64,000 nt of DNA from Chloranthus sessilifolius (lineage: Eukaryota; Streptophyta; Magnoliopsida; Chloranthales; Chloranthaceae): assembly GCA_021018995.1 (NCBI GenBank), contig CM037584.1, forward strand, positions 172,254,317 to 172,318,316, read 5' to 3'. Numbering within the stretch: position 1 is the first letter of the stretch; every line of letters starts with the position of its first letter. Below are positions 45,069-48,640 of this stretch, piece after piece. The notes below the pieces were generated by a model. It saw only the letters and a program-made list of their open reading frames with translations, was not told the DNA's origin and made no database searches. The position numbers and the translations under genes are program-made.

Positions 45069-47082
45069 TTGAAACGGTCACAAATATATTTCTATTAAAA
45101 AGTATAAAAGAAAGCATACAAGGACAAAACGTACCTTGACGGGTAGTAAGGAACTACCCAAACAAGGAAACGAAAAAGAAAATAAATCTGCCTAAAAACT
45201 ACCAAAATCCGGACCTCGGAAGAGGAGTAAAAACCATAGCTAACGGCAACAGTCTTCCCACAGTCTTAAGAAATGTCGAAGACCTTGATTGAAAGACCCC
45301 AGCTTACAAGCCTTCCAGCTGATGATCAAGTCCCTCGCGTCTCTGATAATCAACGGGACAGGTTTCTCCTTGCGATTAAAGATTCTGTTGTTTCTCTCGA
45401 GCCAAATTGCCTAAAAAACCGCATAAACAGTGAGCGGCCAAAATTCATTTCTCTGGTCCCCAAACTTGATTTCCTTCCACCCTTCCATGAGCTGCAAAGG
45501 CCATTGCGGAAGCACCCATTGTATGTTGAAAATCTGAAATATCTGGTTCCAGATCGCGCGTGCAAAAAGACAATGCAGAAAAATATGATCCGCCGATTCG
45601 GACCCCGTCGTACAAAACGTACAATTGTTGATGACCGGGATATTTTTCCTGATTAGTTGGTCCCTAGTTAGAATCTTCCTTCTGGCGACCAGCCACGCAA
45701 AAAATTTGATCTTCGGTGGCATTCTGATTTTCCAGAAACCAGTCCATAAGCTGTTTCCCGAAGCCGATCTTTCTCGTTCTTTGAGGCTATTGTAGCAAGA
45801 CTTAACCGAGAATCGACCATTAGCGTTGTACCTCCATTCCCTCGCATCAGTCCGACCTGGGAGAGGTGCCATGTCGCCCACAACCTTTAGCAGTTCCTGG
45901 TATTCCTCCGTTTCCCAATCCCACAAGCGTCTCAGCAACGGGATGTTCCACACCCACTTCCCGTCGGCCCCCTGCGAGTGAGCATAGCTTCTCACGACCG
46001 CCTCTTTACTCATCGCAAGCCCAAAAATGATGGGGAATTTCTCACTCAAAGGTCGTTCCCCAGCCTAAACGTCTTTCCAAAATCTGATTCTTCGCCCGTC
46101 TCCCCATTTGAAAACCGTCCCTTGAATGACTTCCTGCGTACATCCTTTGATCGCCTTCCACTACGCCGATCTTTGATTGGGGTGAGATGTATCCTGAATG
46201 ATAGTGCCGTATTTAGCCCTAGCAATTTGATACCACAGATTGTGACTCTCGCCATCGTCGCCCATCCTCCAAGCCCACTTAGCTAACAAAGCGTTGTTAA
46301 CTAACCGTAGATCCCTGATTCCGAGCCCACCATGTTCCTTTGATTCGCAGCATTGGTCCCATCCGACCAGATGGAATTTCTTCCTGTCCCCTGCCCCCTC
46401 CCACCAGATGTAACAGCTCAATTGAAATCTGGTTTTGTGTTCAATAGCGTTTAAGGTTAGACTAAATGAAATCAGTCTTTGTGCAGAAGTATTTTCTCTA
46501 TAATAGGTGTCCTGAAATCTGTTCTATCAATTTTCCTCTGTTTTTAACAGTCCCAATTGAATTAGAAATTTGGATTTTATAAATGTAGTTGGGTTCATAT
46601 ATGCTTATATTGATATCATGATGCATGAATTGTTTTTATGCACCAGGGTTTACATATATGGACATACCTGCTAGAAAGTTAGAACTTATGTCTTATACAA
46701 TGATATGCCTATGAATGCGACAGATGTTTGAACACAATGAATAAACTGTGGATGATCATCGCGGTGTGATTGCATTTTAACAACATATCAAATGGGGTCA
46801 TAGGTTCATTACTTAGTCTGCACCTTCTAGGGCCTATCTGTAACCTTCAGTATGTAGTGCAGAATTTTTCCGTCATAGAATTTCTTCATTTATCCTTCTT
46901 TCATTATCTTATCATTATTTGATATAGTATTCATCACAAACAACATCTACAAAAAAACTATGATCAAGGTTCAAACCTCATAAATCCTCTTAAACTCCAT
47001 GTACAACAAGCTGATCTTGATTAAAGTAAGCGCAACAAATCTTCGAGCAGCAGAACTTCTAGAAATCTGTTTCTGAATTCCA
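10242..47082 (-). CDS. AAE15/AAE16: Acyl-activating enzyme 15/16-like (plastid acyl-ACP synthetase), eight internal exons
   Basis: Split plant gene of the AMP-binding superfamily. Family members activate fatty acids with ATP and load them onto acyl carrier protein in plastids; this role is inferred from similarity. Exons: 47082-46977, 43605-43447, 43341-43288, 43203-43123, 26041-25904, 23397-23238, 10620-10541, 10387-10242 (924 bp, 307 full codons, no stop or frameshift, all introns GT-AG). Motifs in order: [14 protein letters not shown] (adenylation core), [25 protein letters not shown]. The N-terminal part with transit peptide and P-loop-like motif lies beyond 64000, and the last segment with the catalytic Lys lies left of position 1. 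A functional gene is likely, as the frame is clean despite introns of 12.6 and 17.1 kb. Confidence 0.92.
10541..10620 (-). CDS. AAE15/AAE16: AAE15/16 exon g
   Basis: 80 bp: two bases completing Gly, then 26 codons [10 protein letters not shown] to V-V-V-I-G-Q. Acceptor TTTAG, donor GTAATA. It carries the family's E-N-V-E-P motif that starts the C-terminal subdomain. Confidence 0.94.
10777..12237. repeat. Tandem duplication, copy 1 (with MITE)
   Basis: About 1.1 kb of intron sequence repeated next to itself. Copy 1 begins near TAAATTATGATAATCC and ends before the same words at 12238. It carries the hAT-type MITE at 10825-11134, which copy 2 lacks. No coding potential recognised. Confidence 0.75.
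10825..11134. mobile_element. hAT-type MITE
   Basis: 310 bp with terminal inverted repeats CATGGATCAAAATCTCG (left) and the inverse of CATGGATCAAAATATCG (right), one mismatch, flanked by a perfect 8-bp duplication ATCCGCAA (10817-10824 and 11135-11142). An 8-bp duplication points to the hAT superfamily. The interior is made of many copies of CGATACGTATCG-like and ATTATCGTCCGAT-like palindromes, as in subterminal transposase-binding repeats. No coding sequence, so it depends on a transposase supplied elsewhere. The second copy of the tandem duplication shows the empty site. Confidence 0.85.
12293..13276 (+). repeat. Solo LTR of an unassigned retrotransposon family
   Basis: Ends CTTGCATCA and is flanked by GAAAC on both sides (12288-12292 and 13277-13281). 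Comparison with copy 1 of the duplication shows the uninterrupted site. The start (AGATGAGG) suggests TGATGAGG with the first bases altered. It holds a hairpin-repeat cassette at 12312-12528, a TATA-like CCTATATAAGG near 12643-12653 and a pyrimidine-rich downstream part. A truncated relative is at 24905-25057. There is no internal region, hence a solo LTR. The family lineage cannot be told from the LTR alone. Confidence 0.8.
12312..12528 (+). repeat. Array of CTCGCCC..GCGAG hairpins
   Basis: Eight units of the type ACTCGC-CCAA-GCGAGT arranged as four pairs. Within each pair the second unit is introduced by TC(A)AAATCGCCC or a near variant. Several units keep a 5-6 bp stem with a 4-base loop; others have decayed by C-to-T or G-to-A changes. 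Confidence 0.8.
14660..15175 (+). repeat. Unknown dispersed repeat, copy 1
   Basis: Shares an ordered series of segments with 28278-28630: AGCTGGTGCTAGTCCGAA, GACTGCACCTTT, a GAGTCTG segment, and ACATTTTGATGAG with the following text. This copy is longer. I do not recognise the family and saw no protein domain. The stretch 14287-14659 before it shows nothing recognisable. Confidence 0.55.
15176..16387. other. AT-rich intron sequence, no gene seen
   Basis: AT-rich sequence with no open frame of note and no recognised repeat. A CCTATAAATAATGG at 15499-15512 looks like a TATA box and may belong to an old LTR, but I found no ends or partner. Confidence 0.4.
16388..16775. repeat. Degenerate ~22-bp minisatellite
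   Basis: About 15 loose repeats of GTGCATAGAAATTCRTGCA with spacing near 20-25 bp. TGCATAGAAATT recurs at about 16565, 16611 and 16707 and in variants in between. Open frames on the minus strand are by-products of the repeat. Not coding as far as I can see. Confidence 0.65.
16776..17560. other. Unassigned intron sequence
   Basis: No recognisable gene. A GC-richer part at about 16900-17420 stands out against its AT-rich surroundings and could be a captured gene fragment, but no domain or splice pattern was recognisable. Confidence 0.3.
17561..18066 (+). pseudogene. Copia C5 RNase H and 3' end of pol
   Basis: Plus-strand remnant of a Ty1/copia RNase H: G-Y-S-D-V-D near 17610, N-L-V-T-W-K-S near 17682, A-K-A-S-A-E-A then H-T-A-C near 17719-17770, L-C-E-N-Q near 17840, D-C-H-F near 17905, and the closing [10 protein letters not shown] ending at TGA about 18064. 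One frameshift near 17655 and one near 17868. The rest of the element upstream is missing. Confidence 0.85.
18074..18340 (+). repeat. 3' LTR of copia C5, right end approximate
   Basis: Follows the purine tract GAAGGGGAG directly and starts TGTTAGC, typical of copia 3' LTRs. It contains a CT-microsatellite (18241-18263) that lies in the leader of related copia LTRs. The right end is not fixed. Confidence 0.6.
18480..18560 (+). pseudogene. Tiny remnant of another copia pol 3' end
   Basis: Reads [14 protein letters not shown] with a stop (about 18515-18555), a second copy of the copia pol end found at 18040-18065. Too short to say more. Confidence 0.45.
18572..18690. repeat. Compound microsatellite, target of element F
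   Basis: CACG/CGCA repeats, then CATA, then about 25 TA units, running to the left end of F. The TA run resumes for a few bases at 22748 on the other side of F, so the insertion went into a TA microsatellite. Confidence 0.9.
18691..19720 (-). repeat. 3' LTR of F
   Basis: 1030 bp. In element orientation it starts at 19720 with TGACGGGGACG and ends at 18691. The first 70 bases encode the pol tail; the palindromic cassette is at 19400-19615; the TATA-like CCTTATATAGG is at about 19292-19302. It is longer than the 5' LTR because of cassette length and because the 5' copy lost about 31 bases of the leader. Confidence 0.93.
19400..19615 (-). repeat. CGATCGATCG palindromic cassette, F 3' LTR
   Basis: Many units of TTCGATCGAAATTG and TCGATCGATCGA. 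Unit number and order differ from the 5' LTR cassette at 22455-22640, while sequence on both sides of the cassette matches closely. Confidence 0.8.
20008..20709 (-). pseudogene. F: Ser/His-rich segment fused to integrase C-terminus
   Basis: A 233-codon open frame. The N-terminal ~90 codons are rich in Ser, His and Glu and unlike the rest of the family. From about 20420 downward it reads as the chromovirus integrase C-terminal barrel ([32 protein letters not shown]) and a proline-rich linker. The chromodomain that should follow is degraded (I-M-E-E-I-W, K-F-L-V-Y). The catalytic core is missing. Confidence 0.75.
20710..20985 (-). pseudogene. F: acidic gag C-terminus
   Basis: Downstream of the zinc knuckle the frame runs through M-E-S-S-K-E-Q-E and E-E-E-M-N-E-A-D-E, a Glu/Ser-rich stretch as in the gag-protease linker of the family. 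It then enters direct repeats built on GTGACTC / GACTCA (about 20640-20780). No protease motif is present. Confidence 0.6.
20986..21506 (-). pseudogene. F: gag N-terminal half and zinc knuckle
   Basis: 136-codon frame from 21506 with the family's start (M-S-E-I-V-D-A-L) and core ([16 protein letters not shown], then V-R-L-V-K-I-K-L). A stop follows R-K-P-I-T near 21100. After a deletion of the second half of the gag core, a CCHC knuckle C-S-K-C-x4-H-x4-C is read near 20965-21005. Confidence 0.85.
21759..21771 (-). other. Primer binding site of F
   Basis: Reverse complement TGGTATCAGAGCC, four bases inside the 5' LTR end. Intact, as needed for movement in trans. Confidence 0.92.
21776..22747 (-). 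repeat. 5' LTR of F
   Basis: 972 bp. In element orientation it starts at 22747 (TGACGGGGACG) and ends at 21776 (CTGCGTCA). Cassette at 22455-22640. The conserved leader segment (TTGGTGTGARGCCAAGG) is deleted here but present in the other LTR at about 19163-19185. Confidence 0.93.
22753..23237. other. Intron sequence, nothing recognised
   Basis: Between F and exon f. It begins with the rest of the TA microsatellite, then unique-looking sequence without coding potential. Confidence 0.5.
23238..23397 (-). CDS. AAE15/AAE16: AAE15/16 exon f
   Basis: 160 bp: 53 codons plus one base. Holds W-L-N-T-G-D-I-G-W with the ribose-binding Asp, the [10 protein letters not shown] segment typical of this subgroup, and G-R-A-K-D-T-I-V, the hinge motif. 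Acceptor GATAG, donor GTATAC. The split Gly codon (G|GT) is completed in exon g. Confidence 0.95.
23483..24536. repeat. Three tandem copies of a ~300-bp intron unit
   Basis: Unit with GTTAAAATAGGTTTAGAAC at its start and AAGTTGGCATACGGGCCT near its end occurs at 23483-23785, 23836-24138 and, without its first 140 bp, 24307-24522. Copies are nearly identical, so the duplications are recent. Each copy is followed by a tetranucleotide array. Confidence 0.85.
23786..24737. repeat. (TCTA)n / (CCTA)n / (TAATC)n / (TA)n microsatellites
   Basis: Arrays at about 23786-23831, 24139-24304, 24315-24358 (TA) and 24523-24737, separated by the tandem unit described above. The mix of ATCT, ACCT and AATCT blocks is repeated in the same order after units 2 and 3, so the arrays were copied along with the unit. 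Confidence 0.9.
24905..25057 (+). repeat. Truncated LTR related to 12293-13276
   Basis: The last ~110 bases match the end of the LTR at 13160-13276 (TATGTGGTTGG, ATATTTCCGCTATTCAATTTAAT, GCATAATTA-GGTTTTAG and terminal TGCATCA). The left part is lost or replaced by a C-rich segment (24800-24895). From 25058 to 25903 and from 26042 to 27116 I see only intron sequence. Confidence 0.7.
25904..26041 (-). CDS. AAE15/AAE16: AAE15/16 exon e
   Basis: 138 bp, 46 codons from V-L-G-T-V-G-H-P to V-M-K-G-Y-Y-K, phase 0 on both sides. Acceptor TTCAAG, donor [19 protein letters not shown] is the conserved segment before the ribose-binding Asp. Confidence 0.95.
27122..28003 (-). repeat. Solo LTR G (J-type chromovirus LTR)
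   Basis: 882 bp. In element orientation from 28003 (TGACGGGGAACGTC) to 27122 (CCCGCGTCA). Perfect TSD CCATC at 27117-27121 and 28004-28008. No internal region: a solo LTR left by recombination between two LTRs. The palindromic cassette is at 27821-27923. It is very close to the LTRs of J and shares their altered start, in which the pol-tail coding sequence has been replaced by an A-rich run. It lies in the same direction as the host gene. Confidence 0.93.
27821..27923 (-). repeat. ACGGACGTCCGT palindromic cassette, LTR G
   Basis: Three perfect 12-bp palindromes ACGGACGTCCGT, separated by spacers with further GGAC/GTCC halves, and an ACTGTTCA-TGTGAACAGT-type palindrome at one edge. It holds ACGT cores (GACGTC) of the kind bound by plant bZIP factors; that role is inference. 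Confidence 0.85.
28278..28630 (+). repeat. Unknown dispersed repeat, copy 2
   Basis: Shorter copy of the repeat at 14660-15175. Shared words include AGCTGGTGCTAGTCCGAA, AGACTGCACCTTT and ACATTTTGATGAG. It directly precedes the putative copia C2 LTR, so it could also be upstream flanking sequence common to both sites. Confidence 0.5.
28628..28840 (+). repeat. Probable 5' LTR and primer site of copia C2
   Basis: TGTTATGTACAGGG at 28628 starts a short LTR-like segment with pyrimidine-rich leader (28750-28810). It is followed at 28829-28840 by TGGTACAGAGCC, the initiator tRNA-Met site with one base lost. The ends are approximate. The 5' leader of C2 continues to 29319 and 30245-30490, interrupted by solo LTR H. 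Confidence 0.55.
29320..30244 (-). repeat. Solo LTR H (chromovirus)
   Basis: 925 bp, in element orientation from 30244 (TGACGGGAACGCC) to 29320. Perfect TSD TTGGA at 29315-29319 and 30245-30249. The first ~75 bases encode the conserved pol tail (D-I-I-D-I-G-Y then Y-R-R-R-K-K). The cassette of TCGATCAATCGA units is at 29998-30122. The TATA-like CCTTATATAGG is near 29900. It is inserted into the leader of copia C2. Confidence 0.93.
30496..31284 (+). pseudogene. gag of copia C2
   Basis: Heavily mutated Ty1/copia gag. V-K-L-N-G-D-K-F near 30567 matches the family's L-x-G-x-N-Y segment. Near 31186-31250 a CCHC knuckle is read as [10 protein letters not shown]4-C, where the second Cys has become Tyr, followed by L-Q-G-Y-P-P. 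The frame ends at 31284 where element I inserted, and continues at 40472 with the protease. Confidence 0.8.
31285..32219 (+). repeat. 5' LTR of I
   Basis: 935 bp, TGACAGCGACG to CGTGTCA. The beginning encodes the pol tail (D-I-V-D-I then R-R-W-K-K-R-D). A cassette of CGATCGATCGAT units lies at 31420-31510, next to a TA run. A TATA-like CATATATAAGG is at 31616-31626. The conserved leader block is at about 31725-31748. Confidence 0.93.
32224..32235 (+). other. Primer binding site of I
   Basis: TGGTATCAAAGC, one base different from the usual TGGTATCAGAGC, five bases after the LTR. Confidence 0.85.
32401..33703 (+). pseudogene. gag and protease start of I
   Basis: ATG at 32401 ([10 protein letters not shown]), N-terminal coiled-coil-like region, gag core ([14 protein letters not shown] near 32711-32750), zinc knuckle C-Y-K-C-x4-H-x4-C near 33348-33390, acidic linker, then the protease loop V-I-V-D-S-G-S near 33629. 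Frameshifts near 32590, 32795 and 33270 break it, and a TGA lies near 32918. J interrupts it 15 codons after the protease active site. Confidence 0.9.
33704..34525 (+). repeat. 5' LTR of J
   Basis: 822 bp, TGACGGGGAACGTC to CGCGTCA. After the first 17 bases comes an A-run, then the cassette at 33750-33852. TATA-like TGTATATAGAGG at 33949-33960. The leader block TTTGGTGTGAGGCCAAGG is at about 34035-34052. A deletion of ~40 bp near 34343-34377 relative to the 3' LTR explains part of the length difference. Confidence 0.93.
33750..33852 (+). repeat. ACGGACGTCCGT cassette, J 5' LTR
   Basis: Three ACGGACGTCCGT palindromes plus one ACTGTTCA-TGTGAACAGT-type palindrome. The same arrangement occurs in solo LTR G. 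The 3' LTR of this same element has five units instead. Confidence 0.88.
34530..34542 (+). other. Primer binding site of J
   Basis: TGGTATCAGAGAC, one base off the initiator tRNA-Met complement, after the 5' LTR. Confidence 0.88.
34659..35626 (+). pseudogene. gag of J
   Basis: Best-preserved gag of the window: ATG at 34659 ([10 protein letters not shown]), predicted coiled coil about codons 10-55, gag core with [14 protein letters not shown] near 34963, L-R-Q-G-G-M-P-V near 35236, F-R-T-G-L-R near 35336, and the knuckle C-Y-K-C-x4-H-x4-C at about 35610-35650. One frameshift near 35500 separates the core from the knuckle. There is no internal stop before that. Confidence 0.92.
35627..36520 (+). 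pseudogene. Protease of J
   Basis: Retropepsin-type protease: acidic linker (E-E-D-D-D-E), active-site loop V-I-V-D-S-G-S near 35894-35914, H-P-R-P-Y-K near 35970, then TGA at 35994. In the next frame [14 protein letters not shown] near 36084. The region up to the RT fingers is open to 36520. The one-base loss near 36484 shifts the frame into RT. Confidence 0.9.
36517..37680 (+). pseudogene. Reverse transcriptase and RNase H of J
   Basis: RT with [25 protein letters not shown] and the box Y-F-D-D near 36946-36957 (one neighbouring Val codon lost). Stop at 36811. The thumb and RT-RNase H connection (37125-37320) has lost many short pieces relative to A. RNase H is then clean: C-D-A-S near 37347, K-E-F-Y-A, S-D-H-E-A-L near 37536, and N-R-A-A-D-A-L-S-R near 37653. 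Confidence 0.92.
37681..39302 (+). pseudogene. Integrase, chromodomain and basic tail of J
   Basis: Zinc domain with H-F-G but K-Y-Y-R-T-C in place of K-H-C-R-T-C, so one Cys is lost. Core starts M-D-F-V near 38102 and is ruined by deletions at 38240-38480. Barrel and linker are at 38520-38990, with A-Y-V-L-E-L-P and F-N-V-E-D-L-V-P. Chromodomain about 39017-39125 (I-E-D-I-I, K-Y-L-V-K-W). The pol tail ([17 protein letters not shown]) is at 39215-39302 and ends in TGA before the LTR, unlike in A and E where it lies inside the LTR. Confidence 0.9.
39344..40223 (+). repeat. 3' LTR of J
   Basis: 880 bp, preceded by the purine tract GTGGAGGAGAA. Cassette at 39390-39528, with five ACGGACGTCCGT-type units against three in the 5' LTR. 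TATA box TATATATAGAGG near 39607-39618. Confidence 0.94.
39390..39528 (+). repeat. ACGGACGTCCGT cassette, J 3' LTR
   Basis: Five units, two of them with one substitution (ACGGATGTCCGT, ACGGACGTTCGT), arranged differently from the 5' LTR of the same element. Confidence 0.88.
40241..40471 (+). repeat. Remnant of the 3' LTR of I
   Basis: Matches the last quarter of 31285-32219 (TAATCTGGAAGCGGCTAGAG through CCATGAACCTTAAGGTAT to CGCGTCA). Its left edge is the deletion junction with the protease text at 40229-40240. Its right end is followed by TSD ATTGC. Confidence 0.92.
40472..41040 (+). pseudogene. Protease region of copia C2
   Basis: Continues the C2 coding region past element I. Degraded copia protease with T-D-S near 40699 and D-H-M-S near 40717, [10 protein letters not shown] near 40781-40812, then V-L-H-V and [16 protein letters not shown] near 40850-40915. 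The V-R-L-P/A-N-G-S-T segment is a copia hallmark. Downstream, 41041-41440 shows nothing recognisable. Confidence 0.75.
41441..42960. repeat. Probable Tat-type gypsy remnant
   Basis: The segment at about 41500-41650 (CACCCGATTTTTTC, GGGGCTCCGTTACAC, GGACACCCCTTGCGCCC) resembles a conserved non-coding block near the 3' end of plant Tat/Ogre-like elements. The following 1.3 kb, including AG-rich leader-like text and the hairpin array at 42679-42807, may be part of its LTR. No coding domain or clean ends. The 134-codon minus-strand frame at 41683-42084 is not convincing. Confidence 0.4.
42679..42807. repeat. Four consecutive hairpins
   Basis: Stem 1: 42679-42692 with 42706-42719 (14 bp, one mismatch). 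Stem 2: GTGTCTGTA 42726-42734 with 42736-42744. Stem 3: CTGGCATTT 42754-42762 with 42770-42778. Stem 4: TGGTGTCT 42785-42792 with 42800-42807. Stems 3 and 4 have nearly the same 7-base loop (TTAATAT, CTAATAT) but different arms that remain complementary. Confidence 0.9.
43123..43203 (-). CDS. AAE15/AAE16: AAE15/16 exon d with adenylation core motif
   Basis: 81 bp, 27 codons: A-I-G-V-K-I-Q-N, then G-Y-G-L-T-E-S-S-P, then V-R-R-P-E-C-N. Y-G-x-T-E is the adenine/acyl-binding core of AMP-forming synthetases. Acceptor TGTAG, donor GTAAGC. The next exon is 17.1 kb away. Confidence 0.95.
43288..43341 (-). CDS. AAE15/AAE16: AAE15/16 exon c
   Basis: 54 bp, 18 codons: [10 protein letters not shown] then H-I-D-K-F-F-E. 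Acceptor GCAG, donor GTTAGA. The G-G-G-S-L-P motif is the conserved loop before the adenylation core. Intron to exon b is 105 bp, intron to exon d 84 bp. Confidence 0.93.
43447..43605 (-). CDS. AAE15/AAE16: AAE15/16 exon b
   Basis: 159 bp, 53 codons, phase 0 on both sides. Starts G-K-F-L-T-R-K after acceptor TGTAG and ends G-I-G-I-S-K before donor GTTTTT. It contains the hydrophobic stretch [12 protein letters not shown] and K-I-H-S-G-I-G typical of the AAE15/16 subgroup. Confidence 0.92.
43830..44360 (+). pseudogene. Copia RNase H remnant (C7) in the 3.4-kb intron
   Basis: Read on the plus strand in shifting frames: S-S-A-E-V-E-Y near 44059, T-H-G-A-C-E-L-M-W near 44090, N-E-A-A-E-K-I-A-S near 44163-44190, [10 protein letters not shown] near 44240-44270 and a degraded end near 44310-44350. 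This is a Ty1/copia RNase H C-terminal half. Several stops. It lies between exons a and b of the host gene, antisense to it. Confidence 0.8.
44361..44620 (+). repeat. Probable 3' LTR of the C7 copia remnant
   Basis: Follows the purine tract TGATGGGGAGGG. GTGTGT-rich start, pyrimidine-rich part at about 44500-44540. The ends are not fixed. Between 44620 and 45028 nothing else is recognised. Confidence 0.45.
45029..46411 (-). mobile_element. 5'-truncated L1-type LINE
   Basis: Minus-strand non-LTR retrotransposon ending in an AAT-repeat tail (45029-45068). Coding remnants: end of the RT domain with [21 protein letters not shown] (46161-46411), then the C-terminal zf-RVT domain in a second frame (45411-46049) with [14 protein letters not shown] and H-I-F-L-H-C. 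The frame changes near 46050-46160. No target duplication could be identified. It sits in the intron between exons a and b, in the direction of the gene. 46412-46976 is plain intron. Confidence 0.88.
46977..47082 (-). CDS. AAE15/AAE16: AAE15/16 exon a (first in window)
   Basis: 106 bp: one base completing a codon, then 35 codons from G-I-Q-K-Q-I-S to K-R-I-Y-E. Acceptor TGCAG before 47082, donor GTTTGA after 46977. It matches the segment between the AMP-binding P-loop region and the G-G-G-S-L-P motif in plant AAE15/16. The exon upstream of it is not visible up to 64000. Confidence 0.88.
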
Positions 47083-47699
47083 CTGCAGCACAAAACTGAA
47101 GGAACATTAGAGAGATAAATTAATGAGAAGCCTACTGAAAAGCAACTGATGAGCACTAAATGATTATTATATATTGCTGATAAAAAATTACAGGGAAACC
47201 TATAAACTGTCTATACAAGTATATGGATGAACACAATTCTAATTTCAACATTTCCCAAGAAATTTAAGATCTAGCTCAATTCCTGGTATTCCAAATAAAT
47301 AATGGTTCTGAACTAGTGAGTAATTGCATGATTTGACACACGTAAAGTGACATTATTTGAGAATTGGACATGTTAATAATGCTATAATTACTGTAATAAG
47401 AAGTTGACCTATAGCCACATTTGCTTTTCTGTGTTTGGAATCGTTATTTTCCATGGAAATAAGTTCGCATTTCACTAAAAAATCACAAAATTGGAAACGT
47501 GTGTACCCCGCCAAATTTGAATCACTGAATCATCAAGGAACAAACTATTATGGAAGGTTTGCCACCTTCACAAATTGATTTATGGGCTGAAGTAGTCCCG
47601 AGAGCTTGATTTCAAGGTCTAGACTATTGTCCTTACTCTGACATTCATCCGATGCCACTCCGATCACACACGCTTTATTCATATTGGATCAGTGGGCCA

Positions 47700-48640
47700 T
47701 TAGGGACTCAAACTAGGTCATTTCACACACACACACTCTCTCTCTCTCTCTCATGTTCAACCTCCAATTAATCCTAATCATAACTCTCAAGCCCTTGAAT
47801 CCATCAATTAAAGTCAAGTTGGTATCAGAGCCAACAGATCTAAGATTAACCTCAGTTCGGTTCACGTCACTTAATCTCTGCTGATGTCAGGATGATGACA
47901 TGCTGATGTTAGCCGAGTCAACCAGTTGACTGGAATGCTTATACAAATTACTTGGATGGCATCAGTTAACATTTGAGGCTCTTTTGTAAAGAGGTTGCCA
48001 TATTTTAACCTCTTCTTCACTGGATTTCGAAGGGATTTTCTTAAATCCCTCTTTCAGGACTTTTTGCGATATCGGACCATGTGAACACATTTATATGGGG
48101 AATCCTCATGCAACTGAATCATTTTCAGTGCTGAAGCTTTGTCTGGTATTGGTTTACTGATTTGTAAAGGATACATGACATTTCGATTTCTTGCATGAAT
48201 AGATTTCTCGTTCTTCATGGTATATGTGGCTGTTTTTTTATCAATTTGAGTGCGCTATCTCCTGATTGCTGGAAGCATATGTCATATTTTTGCTAGCTTC
48301 AGTGGTCAATTACATTTCGTCTGATTGAAGGGACACTGAAGGGGTCCCAATCATTTTTTTTGGAGATTTATAGCTATCGGATATGTTATTTTGTATCTAA
48401 TTTTCCGTGGTCAGTCAAATATCTCAGCCCTCTATCTTGTTTTTCTCTAAAATCTGGTATGTGCTAGCTATTATCTTTTAATACATGGTTGCATCTATAA
48501 ATTTATTTTCCAACTAATAATGTCTTGGGTACAGACGTGTTACCTACTATATTTGATCTTAAAATGTATTGAGCCATTGGTAGACTGGAGAGAGAGATTG
48601 GCACTTGGATTATTAGTTACTGGTTAAGTGCAGGCTGTCT
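47700..48640 (+). mobile_element. 5' end of a copia-like element without gag
   Basis: A CT-microsatellite leader (47722-47751), then at 47820-47832 the primer site TGGTATCAGAGCC, then leader sequence with GATGTCAGGATGATGACATGC-like text, which has an inverted counterpart upstream of C1 gag (9450-9500). No gag follows; the text runs into element D near 48640. The LTR start is not found. 47083-47700 is intron. Confidence 0.5.
47820..47832 (+). other. Primer binding site, initiator tRNA-Met
   Basis: Exact TGGTATCAGAGCC. The only clear landmark of the element at 47700-48640. Confidence 0.85.
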
